NCBI GenBank assembly: GCA_002336815.1 | Contig: DDEU01000046.1 | Location: forward strand, 1,003-58,132 | DNA length: 57,130 bases | Direction of reading: 5' to 3' | Origin: Chitinophagaceae bacterium UBA1946 | Lineage (GTDB): Bacteria > Bacteroidota > Bacteroidia > Chitinophagales > Chitinophagaceae | In this document: in pieces, positions 53,258-57,130 of the stretch | How positions within the stretch are numbered: the first letter of the stretch is position 1 | Layout: the number at the start of each line of letters is the position of its first letter | Notes under the pieces: generated by a model | The model's input: only the letters and a program-made list of their open reading frames with translations | What the model was told of the DNA's origin: nothing | Database searches by the model: none | Translations under genes and position numbers: made by a program

Positions 53258-54010
53258 TCAACGCCATGCCTTTAGCAATTTTCTTGCATCGGCTTTTATC
53301 TGCTCATCATCTTCGGTAGTATTGGCGAGCAGCAGCATGCTGTCGAGTGCGCTGATGGCCTTGGCCAACTGGTTGTTTTTTTTATAGGCTTTCGCCATTT
53401 CGTAGTAATTCAGTACAAAACCGGGCAGTATGCTTTTGGCTTTTTCAAATGCACGGATGCTTTCTGCAAGCGAAGCCTTTGGTACACCGCCAAATAGTAC
53501 TTTTACGGCCGCTTTTTCAAACAGGTTGAGACTGCATATTTCATAATGCCAGCGGCCGAGTACGTGCCATGCTTTATAATTCTGTGGATCGTTCTTAATG
53601 GCAATGTCTACGTGTTTCTTAATTTCTCTTGCTGCGGTGATCTTTTCTTTGCCGCTTTTTTCGAGTGAAGTGCGGCCAAGTGCGATGGCCATCACGCAGT
53701 TAGCCTCCGCGTTTTCGGGATGCAGTTTTAACGCAAGCGCCGCATATTTTTGAGCCGCTTCATAGTAATCATTCCGGGCTTTGTTGCCGAGCTCTCTTTT
53801 ACCAATGCGGCTGCACAATTCGCTGCATTTGTTGAGTGCATAGATGTTCACTGCCTGTATGCGAAGTACCTCTTTGAATTTGTCGAAAGCCGCCTTTTCA
53901 TGCAGGGTACTTTCAAGGTGGTCACCTTCTTTTATCAGGACATTGATATCCTGGGCCCTTAGCTGCAGCAAAGGAAAACAAACGAGGAGATAAATAAGCA
54001 ACCGCTGCAT
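53258..54010 (-). CDS. Secreted TPR-like protein (regulator of microtubule dynamics type)
   Basis: 250 residues with a signal peptide (about 1-19, ending LRAQ). The rest is helical hairpins of the TPR type: 'AFDKFKEVLRIQAVNIYALNKCSELC', 'AQKYAALALKLHPENAEANCVMAIALGR' and 'KAWHVLGRWHYEICSLNLFEKAA'. The last segment is the hallmark of the RMDN/FAM82-like family found in eukaryotes and Bacteroidota. Its start codon directly abuts the folB stop codon, so the two are translationally coupled. Presumably a periplasmic scaffold; partner unknown. Confidence 0.82.
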   Translation of the reverse strand: MQRLLIYLLVCFPLLQLRAQDINVLIKEGDHLESTLHEKAAFDKFKEVLRIQAVNIYALNKCSELCSRIGKRELGNKARNDYYEAAQKYAALALKLHPENAEANCVMAIALGRTSLEKSGKEKITAAREIKKHVDIAIKNDPQNYKAWHVLGRWHYEICSLNLFEKAAVKVLFGGVPKASLAESIRAFEKAKSILPGFVLNYYEMAKAYKKNNQLAKAISALDSMLLLANTTEDDEQIKADARKLLKAWR

Positions 54011-54361
54011 TTAAAAGTCTTTTTTATAGGTAACTCCTACCACCCCGTTGAAATTTTTGATGGGGGCAGATAATTTTTTTATCCGGATGCTGATCGTTTT
54101 TATCCTGTTGTCGTGTGCATGTAATTTTTCTGCAAGATCATGCACCAGGGTTTCCAGCAGGGCTGTAGGTTGTTTCATCCTGCTTTCTATAAGCTGGTAC
54201 AGAACTGCATAGTCAACCGTATGTTCCAGTTTGGTTACAGCAGCAGGTATGTCAGCCACAACATCCACATCCATCTCAAAATTATTCCCTGTTTTTTTTT
54301 CATCCTCATACAGGCCGTGATAGGCGAAAAATTTGAGCTGGTGCAGGTGGATGGTGAGCAT
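54011..54361 (-). CDS. folB: Dihydroneopterin aldolase
   Basis: FolB cleaves 7,8-dihydroneopterin to 6-hydroxymethyl-7,8-dihydropterin in folate synthesis. The 116-residue length is typical. Conserved elements are 'FFAYHGLYEDEKKTGNNFEMDV' (Glu of the pterin pocket near 22), 'DYAVLYQLIE', and the lysine-containing 'RIKKLSAPI' (Lys near 98, catalytic). The cytoplasmic protein assembles as an octamer in characterised relatives. It is the first gene of a two-gene unit with the TPR gene, with no bases between stop and start. Confidence 0.93.
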   Translation of the reverse strand: MLTIHLHQLKFFAYHGLYEDEKKTGNNFEMDVDVVADIPAAVTKLEHTVDYAVLYQLIESRMKQPTALLETLVHDLAEKLHAHDNRIKTISIRIKKLSAPIKNFNGVVGVTYKKDF

Positions 54362-54451
54362 TGTTTGATTGAAAATTGATTAAAAATTGAAAGCTGGTGA
54401 ACGCTCACTGTGCCTAACCCTTCACTGATCACCAGTAACTCATCACTGAAT

Positions 54452-55399
54452 TTAATGCAGCCCTTTTTCACTTAAATAGCGCTCTGCGTCCAGCGCTGCC
54501 ATGCAACCACTGCCGGCGGCCGTTACAGCCTGGCGGTAAATTTTATCCTGCACATCACCGGAAGCAAAAACGCCTTCCACATTAGTTTTGCTGCTGCCGG
54601 GAATAGTCTTAATATAACCTGCTTCATCCATATCGATCCAGTTCTTAAATATGTCACTGTTGGGTTGATGCCCAATGGCGACAAAAAAAGCACTAACTGG
54701 TATCGTAATTATTTCATTGCTCTGGTTGTTCTTTATTTTTACTGCCTCTACTTTGTTGTCTCCAACCACTTCATCCGTTTCGCTGTGCCAGTACACGGTA
54801 ATGTTCTTTGTATCCAGTACCCGCTGCTGCATGATCTTGCTTGCCCTCATTTCGCCCCTCCTAACGATCATGTGTACATGCGCACAAATCTTTGACAGGT
54901 ACAATGCTTCTTCAGCAGCCGTATCTCCTGCTCCCACGATGGCCACCTCTTTGCCTTTGAAGAAGAAGCCGTCGCACACGGCGCAGGCACTTACTCCATA
55001 GCCGTTCAGGCGCTGTTCGCTTTCGAGCCCCAGCCATTTTGCAGAAGCGCCGGTTGATATGATCACTGCATTGGCTTCTACCCATTTTTCTTCATCGATC
55101 TGTACTTTGTGCGGATGCCCGGAAAAGTCCACTTTTGTGGCGAGACCATACCGTATATCCGCCCCCATCCGCTTTGCCTGGTTTTCAAAATGCACCATCA
55201 TTTCAGGCCCCTGTATCCCATCCGGATAGCCGGGATAATTTTCTACTTCGGTAGTGATCGTTAGCTGGCCACCGGGTTGTATACCCTGGTACAAAACAGG
55301 GTTCAACCCTGCCCTGCTGGCATAAATCGCAGCCGTATATCCTGCCGGCCCTGAACCTATGATCAAACAATTTACTTTTTCTGTTGTGCTGGTTTCCAT
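54452..55399 (-). CDS. trxB: Thioredoxin-disulfide reductase
   Basis: NADPH-dependent flavoenzyme that keeps thioredoxin reduced. The 315 residues carry the FAD-binding GSGPAGYTAA (15-24), the redox-active pair Cys139-Ala-Val-Cys142 in CAVCDG, the NADPH-binding GAGDTAAEEA segment, and the closing FAD motif 'GVFASGDVQD'. Length and motif order match the low-molecular-weight bacterial enzyme. It lies 90 bases upstream of folB on the same strand; co-transcription is possible, as I see no terminator between them. Confidence 0.98.
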   Translation of the reverse strand: METSTTEKVNCLIIGSGPAGYTAAIYASRAGLNPVLYQGIQPGGQLTITTEVENYPGYPDGIQGPEMMVHFENQAKRMGADIRYGLATKVDFSGHPHKVQIDEEKWVEANAVIISTGASAKWLGLESEQRLNGYGVSACAVCDGFFFKGKEVAIVGAGDTAAEEALYLSKICAHVHMIVRRGEMRASKIMQQRVLDTKNITVYWHSETDEVVGDNKVEAVKIKNNQSNEIITIPVSAFFVAIGHQPNSDIFKNWIDMDEAGYIKTIPGSSKTNVEGVFASGDVQDKIYRQAVTAAGSGCMAALDAERYLSEKGLH

Positions 55400-55485
55400 T
55401 ATTGTTTACAAAAATTTGAGAGGCGAAATTAAGTGAATATGAATAATGTTCAGTGGTGAGAATCGTCAGTATTCCCGAAGCATCG

Positions 55486-56367
55486 TTACCTGGGTACTAC
55501 CAGCGTATCGTAAGCTGCGGCATACCCGTAAAAAGCGCCCAGGGCACCATTGCTGATATTACCCAATACCTTATTGGGTTGTGCAAACGGGTTGCCAATG
55601 CTCTGGTAGGCAAACTCCCAGGTGTTCCAGAATGAATAGGTGGCACGGTCAATATTGCACAGCTTAAAAGTGATGGTATCTCCCCTGTTAAAAAAATTGT
55701 CTTTCAACGGAACCTTATCGTTGCGGTCGATACCAGGCATTACCTGGAGCTGGTACGTAGTTCCGTCAATTACCTGGTCGTCAAAAACAGAATTGTCGCC
55801 AGGCAAAAATTGCCCACTGTTTTTACGAGTAAAGTAACGAACATAGTTGCCCAAGCCCGGGGGATCGGTAGCTTTTATCATCAGCACCACTCTTGTTGTG
55901 TCTTCCTGGAAAGGTGCTGTTTTCCACCAAAGTGAATCCGGGCGCTTAGCAAGCGTAGGAATAGTGGTGGCAGCATTGTATTCTTTGCCGGCTGAAACGA
56001 TCTTAAGTGTATAGTGCGTATTGAACGTGCCGGTAAAAGCCGTGGATAAACTGGAGGAATCGATGCCATAATAATAGAGATTGATGCCCGCGGTAACCGG
56101 AACAGTGTATTCCTTAAGCTTGTGGGTAAGTACGCCGTTTGAAATGGTCACTTCGGCATCATGTATGAATGTACCGGCAATGATCTGTGGGTTGATATTA
56201 CTAAAATACTGGAGACTATGGGTAAGTACCACCTGGGGCGGCAGCCCGTTCTCTATCACTGCATCCACTACCAACACATCTCCTGCCTGTTTTAGATCAA
56301 AATTGATGTTCTTTTCGCAAGCTGATAACAGAAGCACCCAAATTAATCCACCAACGATTTTTTTCAT
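55486..56367 (-). CDS. DUF4249 family lipoprotein
   Basis: 293 residues. The signal peptide ends in LLLSAC (Cys17). DUF4249 is recognisable from 'LVVDAVIENGLPPQVVLTHSLQYF' at the front, 'HDAEVTISNG' and the ending 'NVxNGALGAFYGYAAAYDTLVV'-like tail. These lipoproteins usually sit beside a TonB-dependent receptor and contribute to nutrient uptake at the outer membrane. Here no receptor gene is adjacent; the neighbours are trxB and rpoD, so this copy is an orphan. Confidence 0.85.
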   Translation of the reverse strand: MKKIVGGLIWVLLLSACEKNINFDLKQAGDVLVVDAVIENGLPPQVVLTHSLQYFSNINPQIIAGTFIHDAEVTISNGVLTHKLKEYTVPVTAGINLYYYGIDSSSLSTAFTGTFNTHYTLKIVSAGKEYNAATTIPTLAKRPDSLWWKTAPFQEDTTRVVLMIKATDPPGLGNYVRYFTRKNSGQFLPGDNSVFDDQVIDGTTYQLQVMPGIDRNDKVPLKDNFFNRGDTITFKLCNIDRATYSFWNTWEFAYQSIGNPFAQPNKVLGNISNGALGAFYGYAAAYDTLVVPR

Positions 56368-56450
56368 GCTGTAAAATTACTGGATAAAGAACAAATTAAA
56401 TGAAGGATGGTTCATGCGCATTTCCATCTTGAATGTTAAATGCAGTTGTA

Positions 56451-56483
56451 TAAAAAATCCCCGGTGACCAAATCGCCGGGGAT
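56451..56483 (-). terminator. Terminator of rpoD
   Basis: Stem ATCCCCGGTGA / TCGCCGGGGAT (one G-U) with loop CCAAA, followed on the minus strand by TTTTTT. It lies 22 bases after the rpoD stop codon. Confidence 0.88.
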
Positions 56484-56504
56484 GCTTATAAAAGGCAAAT
56501 CAGT

Positions 56505-57130
56505 TTATCCTAAGTAAGCTTTTAGAGCGCCGCTGTACCTTGCTTTTTGGAGGCGTTTGATCGCTCTCTCCTTGATCTGGCGGATACGTTCTTTTGTAAG
56601 ATCGTATTTTTGACCGATCTGTTCAATCGTTACACCATTTTCCCCATCAAGACCAAAATAGGCATTTACAATCTCCGCTTCTCTTGGGCTCAGTGATTTT
56701 AAAACACGGCGGATCTCATTTCTTAATGAGTCATGCATTACATCTTCATCGGTTTCTGCAGAACCTTTCAGCAGGTCGCCCATGGCAACATCTTCTGCCT
56801 CATGCACGGGTGCATCCAGCGAAGAGTGACGGGTATTGCTCTGGAATATATTATTGATCTCCGTCTCGCTCATTTCAAGCAACTCGGCCAGTTCTTCTGT
56901 TGAAGGCTCCCTTTCATGTTCCTGTTCAAAAGCCATGTAGGCCTTGTTGGCCTTGTTATAGGTGCCAATTTTGTTTTGAGGCAGGCGGACTAATCTGCCC
57001 TGCTCTGCCAATGCCTGTAGTATAGATTGGCGAATCCACCACACAGCGTAAGAAATGAATTTGAAACCTTTGGTTTCATCGAAGCGTTGTGCCGCTTTAA
57101 TTAAGCCGAGGTTACCCTCGTTAATAAGGT
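56505..57130 (-). CDS. rpoD: Primary RNA polymerase sigma factor, partial (5' end outside the window)
   Basis: The reading frame runs off the right edge of the window; about 208 residues of the C-terminal part are visible, and the frame continues past a GTG at 57044 that is only an internal Val. Region 2 ('NEGNLGLIKAAQRFDETKGFKF' and 'SYAVWWIRQSI'), region 3 and region 4 with the -35-recognition helix 'DLTKERIRQIKERAIKRL' are present. It is the housekeeping sigma of the Bacteroidota type, which recognises TTTG-N19-TAnnTTTG, in agreement with the mqnA and prfC promoters. A strong terminator follows. Confidence 0.95.
   Translation of the reverse strand, partial: LINEGNLGLIKAAQRFDETKGFKFISYAVWWIRQSILQALAEQGRLVRLPQNKIGTYNKANKAYMAFEQEHEREPSTEELAELLEMSETEINNIFQSNTRHSSLDAPVHEAEDVAMGDLLKGSAETDEDVMHDSLRNEIRRVLKSLSPREAEIVNAYFGLDGENGVTIEQIGQKYDLTKERIRQIKERAIKRLQKARYSGALKAYLG

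Noticed and set aside
1..57130. CRISPR array, insertion sequence, prophage or tRNA genes
   Set aside because: No regularly spaced repeats, transposase or integrase motifs, or cloverleaf sequences were seen on either strand.

Overview
The window looks like a chromosomal segment of a Bacteroidota bacterium, most likely a member of the Chitinophagaceae or a close relative. The reasons are: three secreted giants with type IX secretion (T9SS) C-terminal domains of both the short 'type A' and the gliding-motility 'type B' kind; a futalosine-pathway menaquinone gene (mqnA); a short primary sigma factor; promoters of the Bacteroidota form TTTG-N19-TAnnTTTG (perfect in front of mqnA and prfC); an ECF sigma operon with a DUF4097-like product; and a WYL-type YafY regulator. 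G+C is moderate and codon use looks even across the window. I see no rRNA, tRNA, CRISPR array, prophage or insertion sequence.

Layout. 1-3050: lon protease followed by a 433-bp gene-free stretch with two tandem small-RNA-like units, each ending in a terminator hairpin. 3051-6645: a sphingomyelin-synthase-like PAP2 membrane enzyme, an ECF sigma / membrane anti-sigma-like / DUF4097-like operon, and a small secreted protein. 6734-10119: a secreted protein of unknown role, mqnA and purB (divergent). 10124-15832: a 5.7-kb beta-helix T9SS cell-surface protein. 16149-21013: prfC, a serine hydrolase of the class A beta-lactamase fold, a small conserved protein and an S41 peptidase lipoprotein. 21152-25829: a frameshifted DUF3052 gene, a cold-shock-domain protein, a GH5 glycosidase with a YafY regulator, a DinB-fold protein and a SET-domain protein. 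25961-33557: a secreted amidohydrolase, then the SpoIIM-DUF4129-DUF4350-MoxR-DUF58 operon with a divergent RDD gene. 33721-40001: a short-chain dehydrogenase, a lipoprotein and a 14-repeat PKD surface protein. 40282-46325: two two-component modules (receiver plus PAS kinase; CHASE3/PAS/GAF kinase plus LuxR regulator). 46949-48532: a YfbK-like VWA lipoprotein gene broken by an in-frame TGA. 48787-57130: a T9SS protein, M1 peptidase, TPR protein, folB, trxB, a DUF4249 lipoprotein and the 3' part of the primary sigma factor gene rpoD.

Most genes are housekeeping or cell-envelope genes typical of this lineage, and no obvious defence or biosynthetic island is present. The observations most worth a second look are the tandem RNA-like units after lon (identical 5' parts, compensatory change in the terminator stem), the SMS-like enzyme in a group known to make sphingolipids, two genes interrupted by single-base lesions that can be pinpointed (DUF3052 and VWA), a shared motif upstream of both two-component operons, an inverted repeat pair inside the MoxR operon, and a consensus promoter that implies a leaderless mqnA message.
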